Assembly: GCA_047967505.1 (NCBI GenBank)
Contig: CM106539.1
From: Dipteris shenzhenensis
Lineage: Eukaryota > Polypodiophyta > Polypodiopsida > Gleicheniales
DNA: 64,000 bases
Reading direction: 5' to 3' (one strand)
Shown: positions 13,080 to 25,405 of the stretch, one piece after another
Layout: each line of letters begins with the position of its first letter
How positions within the stretch are numbered: the stretch's first letter is position 1
Made by a program: the position numbers and the translations under genes
Notes under the pieces: model-generated
Seen by the model: only the letters and a program-made list of their open reading frames with translations
Told to the model about the DNA's origin: nothing
Databases searched by the model: none

Positions 13080-16000
13080 TCCTTTTGTAGTTTCTAGGGG
13101 TATGTTCTGAAAAGATGTATAACTTGACAAATTTTTATTAATATAAACTCGCATTTTTGGGAAAAAAAGAAGAAGCCTACATCTATTTATTGAAGTCCCA
13201 TGTAGGTGTCAGCCATGATTGTACTATGGACTCTCAAAACTCCATATTGTACCTATGCAAGGAAAATAAATCAAGTCAAGAATTACAATTGTCAAATCAA
13301 AATACTTTTACAACTCATTAGTTAGAATACTTACACATAAGAGCATGGATAAGATGCAAAAATTGATAGATGTAATCGCCATTTTTCCCATGAGAAAATG
13401 CATGCCATCCTACGTGCTCTTCATATCCCAAGAAGAACATGAAGATCCTTTTTGGTCCATAGGTGCTTGCAACTCATCGAACGAACAATATGATAATATC
13501 CTTGGTGCATGTATCCCCAAAAAACAAACTTGGAGTTCCAACAAAAAACTTGAATCAAGAATGAGTCTATAGAAAAAATAATATCGATCTATGCACTAAT
13601 ACGTAGCTGAAATAAGTCTCACTTATTGTTGCAAAAAGAATAAAGCATAAAAAAAGATAGTTTATTCACCCAAGGTAAGATGCCATCTCCATCAAGTCGA
13701 CCAATAGCTATGGTGTCACTGGAGCTGATCAATACCATCAAGAACATGTGTGCCAAATATCAAGCCTGTAAAATAAAGATGACAACTATGTGTCGAGAGT
13801 AGCCAAGAGGCTATACAAGGTTGATGGATATGTGTAGGAACCAATGCCAAAAAATAGTCAACAATGTGTTACTTTACATGGGTGGCATATGTGTGTGCAA
13901 GATGTGTGCAAAAAATCCCAAATCTGAGACGAAGATGACTGCCAAGTGTCAAAAAGTGTAATGAACTACCAAATGCCAAGAGTACTGAACTGGCATCATA
14001 TGTATAAATGTGTACATCGATGATAGATTCGAAGGGACTGACATGGTGGGAACTAATCGGGTGATATGGCAATGGCGTACTTGTCTTAGGTGAAGAAATT
14101 CAAGCCCATATATGGATGTGCTAGTCAAAATCTAGACTACACATTGAAGTGGAAAAATGTAACAAAATGAATTTTAGTTCATTCATCTTAGGTGCTAGAT
14201 GGTTGCAACAATGGATTAGGAGAAGGTTCTAATGATGAGGATCACATTCTTTTGACCTATGCATAAGTCAAAGTTCAAATATGAGGTGCTCATTGCATAG
14301 AGCATGATCTACTAATCATTTTTGCATTTTGGACCACTCCAAAATTCCTTCTTGGATCAAAAGTTATGGCCATTCTAAATATGTGTCAAACTTTGTCCAA
14401 GGGAGTGGTCAAAATGATGATGTGGCACATGTGATGATGTGGTAGTAAGTGATGACATGGTAGTGCATCTTGACATGCCAATTACAAAAAAGTGCATGTG
14501 TGGCACATTGTGTGCTTAGGTGGCACTTGGTGACGTGACATGATGATTGGGCATGTTGCTTATGTGGCACTACTTAAGGTGGCCACTGATGATGTGGCAA
14601 TTTGGATAAGATTGCTGATGTGGCATAGTTGCCAGATGGTACTAATGGACCCTAGGGTTTGGCCATCTAACCTAGTCCTTAACCCACAATCATGTCTGCC
14701 ACGTGGCCTAAGGTCTAACCTTTTGTGAAGATGAAAGTTTTGAGGCGATGGCAAAGTCGCATGAAGAGGGAGACTCGCCTGTGATTCGTGTGGTCGTGTG
14801 TTGCTAGTTCTGCCTGGAGAAGGCCGATCGTCAGGATCTTCTATGTCGTTGAAGTAGCTGGACGTTGAACCGTGTTGGTCAGCTGCGTCGTCCGTCTACA
14901 GCTGTCGAAGGTTGGCTCGTAGTCTTCTTGCCGGCTGAGTCATCCATCTTAGAGGAGCTCAAGGAGCCCAGAAATGGTGTAGCATGTTGGAGCGTTGAAC
15001 TGATTGAAGCAGGGTGTCAGGGCTCAGTAGCGGTTGAAGATTTTGGAGCAAGAGTAGGTCGTTGCTTGTTTGCCGAAGCAATCGTTGTGCTAGAGGCGTG
15101 GAGTTTGCTTAAGTGCTGCTGGTGAATCTCAAGCGACCCAGGAGAAGGCTGCTAAGAGTAGAGAGCAATAGGTTTCTAGGGCAGCCCACACTAGAGATGG
15201 TCGTCGTTGAAGGAGTCTGGGCCGTCTGAGATGAGTTCGTGTGTGAGCATTGAAGACGGAGGCTTGGAGTGTTGTTGTACCTGCTAAGATTTAATGCGCT
15301 TATTATTAAAGTCGATGAAGCTTTCGTTGGAGCTTTTTCTTTGCTGTTTAGATGCCTTAGCCAGTCTTTCGTTTGCTTGTGAGTTGTTTGCTGAATTGAA
15401 GTTGCAACGTATGGTCGTAGTAGCTGCTGCTGGCTTTGGTTAAAGAAGTCACATTTGCTTGCTGCTTAGCTCGCTTGTTTTGGTGTAGTTGCTTGTCTAA
15501 TTGTTGTTTTGATTGTGGTGTTCACTAAATCGAATTGAAGCTTCTTGAGTATCGCTAGAATGCACCAGTAGTAGCTGTTTGAGTCTAACTGCTCCAGAAA
15601 AGCAAAGGAGGTGGAAGCAGAGAGGAACTCAAAAGACTCTCAAAGCTTTAGGAGACTGAACCTTACAAAAAACTTAACTCTTAACTCATAAAATCGCTCA
15701 AAAAATCCCATAGAACTTCTCAACACCATATCTTAATTTCCAGATATCCAAAGAGAACTCTACAACAAAAGAAGATGCCTCAAAGGGAGGGCTTTTCGCC
15801 TTGACGAAAGCAAGGGCTTTCACTCTCACAGAAACTCTCATACTAAGAAATGAACCTCGTATCTCTCACTCGAAGATGGAGGATGCCCCGCAAGGAGGGC
15901 TTATCAGTCATGACAGAGTGTGATCACCATCGACTCTAATAAAGTGGGGAGTGTGTGTGTGGGGGTGAGAGAGAGAGAGAGAGGAGTGCACACAATATAA

Positions 16001-16110
16001 CTACTTATACACTATCTTGTATTGAACATAATCATGAATATATACATGAGAACCTCGTAGGTTTAGGGTTTTCCCCTAATGCCCTATCTAGATGGTGCAA
16101 TTTACACCAT
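13080..16110. other. gene-poor stretch with GATGTGGCA-rich segment
   Basis: No gene was recognised. At 14400-14640 the motif GATGTGGCA or TGATGTGG recurs many times in imperfect form. From about 14.6 to 15.6 kb the base composition is more GC-rich than its neighbours, but open frames such as 14865-15125 have no recognisable domain. A short GA run lies near 15970-15985. Confidence 0.4.
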
Positions 16111-16115
16111 CCTTA
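15935..16115 (-). repeat. inverted copy of segment B (5438-5583)
   Basis: The reverse complement reads TTGCACCAT, then AGGGCATTAGGGGAAAACCC, then a TCATGTATATATTCATG block, then GTGTGCACTCCTCTCTCTC. This matches the order and sequence of 5438-5583. Segment B ends in a pyrimidine run, as LTR ends sometimes do. Confidence 0.6.
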
Positions 16116-16119
16116 ACAG

Positions 16120-17330
16120 TGCTTTTATCCTCCTTTGTAGAGAGCCTTCAGAGGCATTTAGATGCATTGCAATCTTTTTGCAAGGTCACATGATTTGAAG
16201 GTCAACCTTGGAAAAAACAAGGTTATGATATTCAACACTTCCCGAGAAGCCATGTATAAAGGTCACTTTACCTTTGATGGATCTCCCATTAAGATTGTCT
16301 CATCTTACACATACTTAGGGGTTCTCTTTTCATGCCCTATTTTTATGATGAGACTAGCGATCCAGGCCCGCATCTCAGTAGAGGATATACCTCTTTAGCT
16401 AGGCTAGACAGGCAGTGCTTTCACTCGCACTTTCAGGAGCACAAGACCAAGGCCCTCTAATTCGGCTCCTTAGTCTGGCTAGCTGGGATGTATGGCGGAC
16501 CTTGAGTGGGCTTGGGTGGAGCGTCTCTAGGCTCTCATGTTATCACTGATAATTCGCAATAAGCCGTCGTTTCCCTGCCAGATCATTCAAGCCAAGTTCG
16601 GATCGTCTCCACTATAGGCCATCACGTATCTATACCGTGTTAGAGGTACGGGGAGTCCACTTTAAGATGCCGCAGACTACCATGGCTAGCAGTGTCCTCT
16701 ATGGCCCTAGCAGCTAAGAGTGACCAGAGATGCTAGTATGCCCACACAAGCGGGTGTTTCGAGAGATTGGGGCTCCATATAAATAGACCTCCCCCTTCCA
16801 GTACAACATTGATGCATCGTTCCTCCCACTTAGGTACCATGAGGTCATCCAGGTCATATGCATGGACCTACTACAACTACACACATTCAAGACTTGGTTG
16901 GAATAGAGTGAGCTCTTGATTAAGCTTGGCTTCTACAGAGATCACTGCCTATGTACCTTTGACTAGGGTTTTATTGATCCTCCTAAATTTATTCACATTC
17001 ACCTCCCCCCTTCACTGAGGATCTCTAATGGGTAGTTCTGAGTTTCTTCACAACGATGTTGCATTGAGTCTAGACGAGCTGAGGGAGTAACCAGGGAGAG
17101 GCGCCTATATACCTTGTGTGAGCTACAAGAGATCGAGTCACAGGAGCATTTCATCTTTAGATGCCCAATATACTATGAGATCCGAGGCCACTTTTACTAA
17201 CTCTTCAGAGATAGCTTCAGGCTGCTCTCCTACTTCCTTGCCTTCCAAGACTAGAGATGCCTGGCCGCCTTCATCCATGAGGTAGTTAGACATCGAGAGC
17301 GCCTACACAGACCACAAAGATGAGGATGGG
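16120..17330 (+). pseudogene. LINE remnant: reverse transcriptase C-terminal part plus Cys/His region
   Basis: The frame at 16162-16398 encodes VNLGKNKVMIFNTSRE followed by SYTYLGVLF. This is the segment downstream of the catalytic YADD in non-LTR reverse transcriptases, where the NxxKT/S and YLG motifs sit. Farther on, about 17100-17190 encodes LCELQEIESQEHFIFRCPIY, the Cys-x-Cys/His-x-x-Cys type end of plant LINE proteins. Several frame changes and stops lie between, so the copy is dead. No N-terminal endonuclease or YADD segment is present, indicating truncation or deletion. It is a different LINE group from the one at 18-22 kb. Confidence 0.65.
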
Positions 17331-17334
17331 ATGC

Positions 17335-17837
17335 ACTGACAAACTCTTCTCAAAGCATGATCACAAAGTTTTTCCAAACCAAACCACACAGGTTATACCC
17401 TGCAAGCACGCGACATGGGTGAGATACCCAAAGCTGACGGTGTGACATGCCCGACAAAGGATGGACATGCGGATTATACTTGGAGACATCCCCTCCATGT
17501 TTAGGGGTGGGACACAACCGACAGAGGTTACTATATCTCTTGTCCAACACAGAGCCTCTGCCAAGAGATCACGCCGAGCAGCATGCATAGATAGTCAATA
17601 GCACTCTATTTTTTACTTTATTGGGCTATATTTTTCTTTGAGATTTGATGACATATGATGATAGTGATGATGGGAAGGGTCATATGGATGTTATGCTATG
17701 GCTCTATACTGATGTCCTTATGCCTATGTAGCATGTAGTATGGGTGTTGATGCTCGTTTAGTAGCTTCACCCTTTCAGCTTGTTTGTATCAAGTTTCTCA
17801 TAGCCTCAATAGACCCATCAGTCCTCTGAAGACTTTT

Positions 17838-17840
<3 letters not shown>
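17335..17840. other. unassigned spacer between LINE remnants
   Basis: Two overlapping minus-strand open frames (17350-17588) lack recognisable domains. Nothing else was identified. Confidence 0.35.

Positions 17841-17841
<1 letters not shown>

Positions 17842-17916
<75 letters not shown>
17842..17916. repeat. (CT)n microsatellite, about 75 bp
   Basis: An uninterrupted CT run of about 37 repeats. It lies just before the first recognisable LINE-A coding remnant. Confidence 0.97.
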
Positions 17917-17920
<4 letters not shown>

Positions 17921-17929
17921 AGCACCGTC

Positions 17930-18290
17930 ACCTACAACGTTGCTCCTCTCTTCATTGAGCCTAATGCTCCTCTTTCTGTTCCCTTTACTTCTCAATCACA
18001 GGTGAAGGGAAAAACTTTGACTGAAGCATGACAAACTCCTAGAAAGGTTCTCACCTAGGAGACCCTTGCCTTCTAGGACTTGGAAGGGTGCATCTTCCAA
18101 GGGAAAAACTCTTGAAGAGAATTTTGGAATTGGTATTACTTGGGCTGCAATGACGAGACTGCGAATTGTACTCTATTTCCAGAAAAGGAAGTTGTTGCCC
18201 TCTTGGCTTCTCCTCAAGCTGATTCTTCCTCTCAAGGGAGAGGCCCGGATATTGAGGTGGAAATGCAATCATAGACAGCTTTTTAGCTAT
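17930..18290 (+). pseudogene. probable LINE-A ORF1 C-terminal remnant
   Basis: Broken frames encode low-complexity Ser/Lys/Glu-rich sequence (QVKGKTLTEA, EKEVVALLASPQADSSSQGR) directly upstream of the LINE endonuclease region and on the same strand. Its position suggests the tail of an ORF1 (gag-like) protein. No zinc knuckle is visible, so the assignment rests on context. Confidence 0.4.
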
Positions 18291-18466
18291 TGTACATACT
18301 TGTCTTATATCTATAAATATGTTTGATCATATCAAATATGTTAATCTCAATGTATAGGGTATGTATGATGGCAGAAAATGGAAATATGTGTGGATGTATC
18401 TCAACAAATTACAGCGAGACGTAGTCACATTACGAGAGCATAACCAACACATGTATACAGGTCAGA

Positions 18467-18907
18467 TTGGACACTTTGCTGGTTATGATGCTAGGGAACA
18501 CTCTTTCTCAGAGGTGGCATTCTTGGCATGATCGTCAGCCGCTTGTGGGCCTCAATGATCATCAAGGCAGATGGATTATCATACAATGCCTCATTCAAGG
18601 AGAGATTTTTAAATATGCCTCAGTTTATGCTCCGCAATCTTCGCGCGAAAGGGCTTTGATTTGGAATACTATGCAAACTTATCCATGGAGACATTACGCT
18701 TTCATCTGTGGTGACTTTAATAATGCTCCACAACAGGGAGATAATACCTCAGGTAACACTCATATGTTAGCCTCTGAAAAGCAGGCCTGGTCTCAATTTT
18801 TGCTTCAGCTTAGCTTGGTTGATCTCTGGAAGGAATTACAACCCATGTTATCGGGCTACACCTTTCAATATAATGCCCAATCTTCTTATCAGGCATGCTT
18901 GGATTGA
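18467..18907 (+). pseudogene. LINE-A endonuclease (EEP/APE-like) fragment
   Basis: The frame encodes about 147 residues with SVYAPQSSRERALIWNTM and the GDFNN motif typical of the exonuclease-endonuclease-phosphatase fold of non-LTR retrotransposons, which nicks target DNA to prime reverse transcription. The N-terminal catalytic Asn/Glu segments are not in this frame, and the frame ends at a stop where the LDR/SDH region should follow. The fragment is therefore not functional. Confidence 0.75.
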
Positions 18908-19780
18908 TGGTATCGGGTTGATCTGCAGAATTGTGATAATTTTACTCGTAAGCTATGGATTAACCATGCCTTCACACATTTGGATCATGCGAAGGCTCTC
19001 CCTACATGCTTTTCCAGATGACAGATTGCCTTGCAGAAGGCTATTGTTGATAAATAATAGTTATTTGGAGCATGCTGATTTTAAAGCATTGGTTTGTGAT
19101 GCCATTCAGCCACTTTCTCAATAGACACAGATAGATCTTGATTATGCATGGCAGGCGTTTGTTGCTAGAATGCAAGCTGCTATACGGGATTATGGAAAAT
19201 CTCATATGCGAGTAATACGGGAGACTGTTACTCATGCCAAATACACTTGCTAGGATTTAACAAAGCTTGGTCATCTTAGGCCTTTGTCTTCGGAAGAAAA
19301 CATGTTGCTATACCATGCCAGATTTTGTCTCCAATCTAATGATAAAAGAAAGCTCATCAAATGGGAAACACGCTCTTGACAGAAAGATTTTCTTGATAAA
19401 GGTTGCTCCTCAAAGCAAAATTTTAAAAGCTTGCATTACAAGCGACAGGCAGCAAATATTTGTCGAATACGGATGCCTCATGGTGCCTCGTCTTCATCTC
19501 GCTCAGAACTTGCTGCTGCTGCTTGTGTGCAACACTTCTCCTTTTATTTTGGGCATGTGGATCCTCCTCCTCCTCAGATTGCGTCTACACACGGCAACTT
19601 CTTTTACAGCATGTTCATCCTATCCTTTCTGTTACACAAGCTTTGGAACTGGAAAGCCCCTTCACAGAAATTGAATTGTTTGATGCAGTTAAATCCTTTG
19701 GTAGATGGAAATCCCCAAGATGGGATGGTCTCACTGTTGAATTTTTCCTAGCTTTTTAGGATCTTCTGAAATCTACTCTG

Positions 19781-20554
19781 TTGCGCATGGTTAATTCAGC
19801 TTGGAAAAATCAGCACATGCCAATGTCATGGAATAAAGGACTTGTAAAGCTCCTTCCTAAGAAGCAATTATGTGATGCACTCTCTAATTGGAGACCAATC
19901 ACGCTTATGCCGGTCATTTACAAAATCATAGCCAAAATGCTTGCAGACCATATCAAAGGTTATTTGCATGAGGGGCTGCATCCTTCTCAATATGGGTTTA
20001 TCCCTCGTAGGCATATCACGTACAATTTTGCAAATGCTTATGTTGGGATGGAATATGCAAAATACATGCAGTAGGATGTTCTACTCTTGCAGGTGGATAT
20101 TGCAAAAGCTTTTGATACAGTTCAATGGGAATTTATCTCGCAAACCATGCGAGCTTTGGGGTTTGGAATAAAAATTCAACAGGTTATCTACTGGCTCTAT
20201 GAGGACAGCAAAGCTACCTGTATTCTCTTTGGAGACATTTCTGAAGAATTGACTCTTCTTTGTTCGGTCCGTCAAGGATGTCCCCTTATTGCTTTGCTGT
20301 ATGCCATTGCTACGCATCCTATGTTGCAATATATAGACCATCTAGTGGATATAGGAATCCTTCATAGCTTGAAAATGGCAGAAAATCGCAGCATGGTTGC
20401 TCAAGCCTACGCTGATGATTCCTTTTTTACCCCAAAGAATACTCAAAATGATCTTTTCGCTTTGATGCAAGCTCTTTCGCTCTATGATTTGGCAGATGGT
20501 TTTCATGTGAATTTTCAAAAGGCTAAGTTGCTCCCCTTGCATTCTGAAGATTGA
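19781..20554 (+). pseudogene. LINE-A reverse transcriptase core with YADD, split by one TAG
   Basis: The first frame (19781-20074) encodes the finger region: NKGLVKLLPKK, NWRPITLMPVIYKIIAKMLA and QYGFIPRRHI. After TAG at 20072-20074 the same frame continues with VDIAKAFDTVQW (first catalytic Asp), SVRQGCPLIALLYAI and AYADDSFF (YADD box, the paired catalytic aspartates), ending with a TGA at 20552-20554. This is RVT_1 of L1-type LINEs, which copies element RNA at the nicked target. Apart from stops the catalytic residues are retained, suggesting fairly recent death. Confidence 0.85.
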
Positions 20555-20559
20555 CATGG

Positions 20560-21411
20560 TCTCTTATGGCCAGGGGAAATAATTCCACCCACTCAGATTA
20601 TTCATCATCTTGGTTACCCTTTGGGTTGGGGGATCACCGGTCGTCAGAAGATTGATTGGGTGCTTGTCAAGCTCAGAAAAAAGATTGAATATTGGAAACT
20701 AGCAACCTGGCCATTGCATGTTCAACTTCGAATAGTGCAGTCCATTCTAGTGGCCTATATTCAATTATATTTGCCTCTGATCATGTTCACTAAAGTGGAT
20801 CTTGCTTCTTTCATTTCTATAATCATGGAACTCTTTTGGCGATCCAAGCATGGCCGGAAAAGTCTAAGACTGCTTTTAGTGCATCGACTATGTTCACCAA
20901 AAATGCACGGAGGTCTTAATATCATTGATATCCAAGTGCACATCCTTGCTCACAAGGGAAAATGTTGCTGCAATTTATGCAAGGTGATCAGCCTTGGGCC
21001 ATTGTGATTCGCTCTTTGATACAACAAATCAATACTTCTGCCTTTGGTCACTGGCAACCCACTCAGTGGAACTTCTTACTTAGTTGCTTTGATGGTACAT
21101 TGCATGGTTGCCCTTTGGTCTCCAACTTGCTTCTTGATTGGAAGCACGTCCTTTCTCACTTGGAATGGCATGGCCGCGATTCTCTAATAGGAAATTCCTT
21201 GAGGGCTGAAAGCATTCACTGGTCAAAAGCTTTTCAGCCTCCGCTGACTTTACAAGAACCTAGATGTTCCTATTTTATTACTTTCAAAGGAATTACTTCT
21301 GTTACGGATGTCATTCATGATGATGGAACTATTTTACATTTTTCTCTCGCAGCCACAGTATGGCTTGGGATCTCATTACCGTCCTCTATGGCAAAAAATT
21401 ACTTGACATAG
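20560..21411 (+). pseudogene. LINE-A reverse transcriptase thumb/connection region
   Basis: The sequence encodes IIHHLGYPLGWGITGRQ followed by VQLRIVQSILVAYIQLYLP and KMHGGLNIIDI, the conserved stretch downstream of YADD in plant L1 ORF2. The frame changes near 20.96 kb into a second frame (20962-21411) with HWQPTQWNFLLSCFDG and ends with TAG at 21409-21411. No activity is expected. Confidence 0.7.
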
Positions 21412-21559
21412 GCTTTTACCTTTTGTCCCAATTTCTCCTTTGGAACTTCAAGATAGGCTAGAGGATTGGATTTCAACTTCCCGAGAGTCCTCCTTTCGTC
21501 CTTTGAGGCTATCTCAAATTACAGTGCCTGCATTATATAAAATCCTTTTGCCTCCGCCT

Positions 21560-22150
21560 TGGGTTTAAGATAAGGCTAATTCTATTTGGCGAATGCATCG
21601 ATCAACTAAGTGGTGGCAAAAGAGACTAAGGCAACTTTGGGCATATAAAGTTCTTCTTCAACAACAGGTCTTTTTTTGGAGAGTTCTTTTGGGGGTTAGT
21701 TTTCACCCCAAAAAAAAAGGGTGTATGAAATCCCCTTTTCCATACGCATATGGAAAGGGACAAACATACTCGACTTTCTATGGGGGGAAATTCGAGCTCC
21801 CAACCTTTAAAAAATCATGATTTTGCACTCTTTTATGACCTTAAAATTAATAGTAGTTTGAAGTTTCAAGCTTGAAGTTGAAAGTCTTTAAGTCTCTGAC
21901 AATTAAATGTGTACAATGTATATTTTTTGGTTTTTGTTTTTGTAAAATTAGAGTCACGTATGATTCAACCATAAAGGCTGAACCATACTCCAATCATACT
22001 TTCGTACCCATATGCGTTTGCCTTATGGAAACATATGGAAAAAACTATGGCGAATGCAAGCGTTGCTAAGTGATACTGCAGGTTTCTCTTCTTGAAAGTT
22101 GTTCTGGCCATATGTCAAAGGAGCTTTGCCGCACATCATCTGGATGATAA
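21560..22150 (+). pseudogene. LINE-A C-terminal region with an insert
   Basis: The part at 21580-21715 encodes SIWRMHRSTKWWQKRL followed by LLQQQVFFWRVLLG, the zf-RVT-type tail of plant LINEs. At about 22.08-22.15 kb coding resumes with WPYVKGALPHIIWMITSE. The roughly 280-330 bases between do not match a LINE and contain inversely related ACGCATATGG segments, consistent with a small inserted element. Confidence 0.55.
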
Positions 22151-23396
22151 CAAGTGAAAGAAATGAATGACTTTTGTCATTCAAAAGGCCTGCCCAAAAT
22201 GTAAAACAAAGGAGGTAGTGAATGGAGAGAGAGACGGAATGACAATAAAAATGAGGAGCCCTAAGTCTTGAATGCTCACTGCCAAGCTCGTCTCAAAGCC
22301 ATTAGTATACTTTAACTCCCACTTGATGGTAGCCAATCAAAGCATCACACCTATTTTAGAAGCAAATTAATCCTATAACTTTCGAATTTCTACTTTACAA
22401 AATGAGAACGATTGCTAAGGCTACCCAGAGGGCAGGCCAAAAATGAGGTCATTTACAAACATAACCATGGATGTCGAGCTCTACAATCATCAATGGCTAG
22501 TAATCTCCAAATCGATGAATTAGTTGCCTCAAGGTATCCATTCACTAGCAAACTCCTTGGAGAAGAAAAAGACTAGGAGGAAAATAGTATGTTTCTATCT
22601 TTTTGCGCATGCTTGCTCTAAAGATCCGTAAGTCTTTGATAGGCACATGAGATATTTTAGGGTGGGGTCAAGACCCTTTGGGTGAAGACACAAACGAAAT
22701 TATCTACTGGCTTCATACATGCCTTCCTCAATCGGGCATGCTTCTAACCCAATCAATGAAAAGCTTAAAGTTTTCTTTTGTGCATGCATGCACCAGGAAA
22801 AAAAAAAAAAAAACCCACTCCCACTTATTCTCCTCTTTGTTTAGCTTGCACAATTTCCATCGTTCGAAGATTGTGCCATATCATTTTTCTATTTTTGAGA
22901 GACAGCACAGAGTATGACTTACAAACGAGTTTGTAAAAACGTATCTGTGCTTAACCAAGCAAAGCTACACTCACCAAGTAACATCCTCTCTTATTTACAA
23001 ACGTATCATGGAGGAGCTCCAAGCGTGCTTGAATTTCAAGTTTCTCATCTCAATGAGATCATCCTGATTTATTCATGCTCTGTTCCACCTCACACCCCAT
23101 GCTGATAACTCTCCATGTTAGGGTGAGAACAAACAAGCTTGACACTACTCAACATCCTGTACTGAGGGAAAACTTTACGAGCCTTGAGAATTCTCCCATG
23201 CTCAGGTAGAGAGTTCTATCATTTGTGCTCCAAAGATGATTTGATGTAAACCAAGATAATCCCATCCATATATGGAATATTGGATGCCTTCATCTACAAG
23301 CTAACTTTCACAAACACAAATTATAATCACGAGGCATAGAGATATGGGTAATTGAGAAACTTCCACGGATAATCTTACATTGTTATAAGATTTGTA

Positions 23397-23399
<3 letters not shown>

Positions 23400-23431
<32 letters not shown>
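23400..23431. repeat. (GA)n microsatellite
   Basis: About 16 GA repeats, downstream of the U-box gene stop. They would be CU repeats if the 3' UTR extends this far. Confidence 0.95.
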
Positions 23432-23433
<2 letters not shown>

Positions 23434-23534
23434 AAGGGATCAAATTTGTTAATGAGACAAGCCCTTGATCCGGTACGTATGCCACAAGGGAGAGCCTGGA
23501 TGTCTATCTGAGGTAGAAATATAAACTGACAAGT

Positions 23535-23576
<42 letters not shown>
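23535..23576. repeat. (GA)n microsatellite, one interruption
   Basis: About 20 GA repeats with a single AA interruption, 100 bases from the similar run at 23400. Confidence 0.95.
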
Positions 23577-23577
<1 letters not shown>

Positions 23578-23828
23578 CCTTTCCCAACTTGACAGAAGGC
23601 CAATTTATGGCTTCTACAATCTGCATCAGGTTGAAAACTCGATAGAATCACATCGATGCATGTAAAACAATCGAAATTTAATCTGTGGTTATTAGACGCC
23701 TTAGAACCAATAACTTGAAGGAAATGAGTCCAAAAACACTCTCAAAATTAGATTACAAGCCTTGCAAACATTCCTCTACCAATGAGAGCGGTTTGGCTTA
23801 GAAGCTACTTAACCTTGTTTTTCAGAAG

Positions 23829-25405
23829 CTACTTAACCTTGTGAAAAACGCCAGAAAAGTTAGGAATCTTGTTTAGATGCTTTAATGCCTTCTCCGCTGT
23901 TTGCTTAGTACTGCTGTTACCATATTTGAAAGCTTCCACCAATGCAGTGTGTACATTTGCATCTGTAGCAATAGCTCGCGCAATGTCATTATTGCGTAGG
24001 ATGCACTCCACCATTGTTACTGCTTGCTGCCTGATCTGCTCTGTTTTATGCTCCCTCAAAATATCCAGAATGGGCTGGATAGCATCTGCAGTACTCAAGA
24101 CTTGGATGCCTTCCTCACAATTTACAGAGTCCAGTAGCAGGGTGGACAGCGCCCTTAAAGCCGCCTCCACTACACCCAGATTCCTATGGTCCAGACATGC
24201 AACCAAGGGGACTACAGCTCGAGCCTCAAGAAGGCAAAAAGTTTGAATTGTGGAGCATTGTCCACCATGCACTGGGCATAATCCCACTGGCTTGGAGGGT
24301 GCCTTTAAACATCTAAATAAACCAAAGCAAGCATTGCCTTTGATCATATCAGGTAACATAGACAACTGCTTGGAATGAGAAGAAAGATTTGCCAATGCCA
24401 AGGCGGATAAGCGCTGGACCTCATCTTGACCCCCTGTGTTCAGCAGATTTGTAAACAAAGATGTCAGACTGTATTCTTGAGCAAAAGTCAGCATCTCTGC
24501 ATCACCCAACACATATGTAAACCTTGACAAAATACCCACTAAGCCTTCTTTATAGGCACCTACAAATCGGCCAGCACCTATTCGAACGACCCCTTGACGC
24601 AACTCCTCAAGTTGCTTCACTACTATAGGCAATGCACCCTCTTCTAGTAAAGCGTGTGTGAGTTGGACATCCTCAATAGGCAGATTGGCCAGAAGCCTTG
24701 CTGCAGCTGCTTGCTCTTCTGTTATTCCACTTGTTCCAAGTAGCTTCACTAGAGTGCCCAACTGACCAGTAGTAACACGAAGGCCATCTGCAAGCTCCTG
24801 ACCCATATAAGCACAGAGATGATAAAGCAGCTTAACTGAATTGGCACGCAGTTCCCTTTGTGGTGCCTCCAAAAACTGTATGAGACTGATAGTTGCACCT
24901 GCACTTTTTATTGCAATGACCACCTTCCCAACTGCACACGGAGAGGAAGCAAGCCCGACGAGCACCTGAAGAAGCTTAGCCTCAATGGCAGGACCAGTAT
25001 TGCTGACTAAATGTAGCAAATTATGGATAATACTCTCTGAAGTAAGAGTGTTCCCATCAGCATCTATAGGAGTTTGCTCTAAGTCAACACCTGAGTTCAC
25101 AACATTGGCAAGGGTTGTAGCAGACACTTCTTTTAATTTCATGGGCAATTGATTTACACCTACCACAAAGAGACCTCTTATCAAAGGACGAAAAATGCCT
25201 GCTTCAACCAAAACTTTTCCATTGCTTTCGAGATTAGAGAGTTGACATAGGCCTTTTAATGCTGCCTCCCTGCCTGCCAAGAAGCCACTTTCAAGCATCT
25301 CCACCAGTGTCTTCCCTCCCATTTCTGCAACTTTGATCTTCCCTTCTGTACTGAGTACCACCTCTGCAAGTAAGGTGGCCATTTCTAGTTTAACTTCTTC
25401 ACCTC
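23829..25405 (-). CDS. U-box gene coding exon 3 (residues 512-1036)
   Basis: The 1577-nt exon completes the split Gly codon and encodes GEEVKLEMATLLAEV, then several ARM repeats (TLVKLLGTSGITEEQ, DEVQRLSALALANLSSHSKQ), a Cys/His-bearing segment typical of the family (GLCPVHGGQCSTIQTFCLLEA), and a C-terminus ending KIPNFSGVFHKVK before TAG. No internal stop is present. The antisense open frame at 23869-24246 is a shadow. Confidence 0.93.

Larger units (their letters stand above)
18300..22150 (+). mobile_element. L1-type LINE (LINE-A), ORF2 largely present but inactivated
   Basis: Reading along the plus strand gives an endonuclease segment, a long linker, reverse transcriptase with YADD, a thumb/connection region, and a C-terminal reverse-transcriptase-associated zinc region. 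Each matches the order of plant L1-type ORF2 proteins. The reading is interrupted by in-frame stops at 19122-19124, 19251-19253, 19757-19759, 20072-20074, 20552-20554 and 21409-21411, plus frame changes near 18.9, 19.4 and 21 kb. The 5' end of the endonuclease is missing. No poly(A) tail or target-site duplication was delimited. A foreign insert appears to interrupt the C-terminal region near 21.75-22.03 kb. Confidence 0.85.
22200..23820. other. region downstream of the U-box gene; possible 3' UTR at right end
   Basis: No gene was recognised. A run of about 16 A residues lies near 22798-22815. Reading leftwards from the U-box gene's stop (its downstream direction), an AATAAC-like signal lies near 23690 and a canonical AATAAA (as TTTATT) at 23068-23073. 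The real poly(A) site cannot be chosen from sequence alone. Two GA microsatellites (CT in the transcript) lie inside. Confidence 0.4.

Noticed and set aside
23869-24246. Plus-strand 125-codon frame
   Set aside because: Antisense shadow of the U-box gene exon 3.
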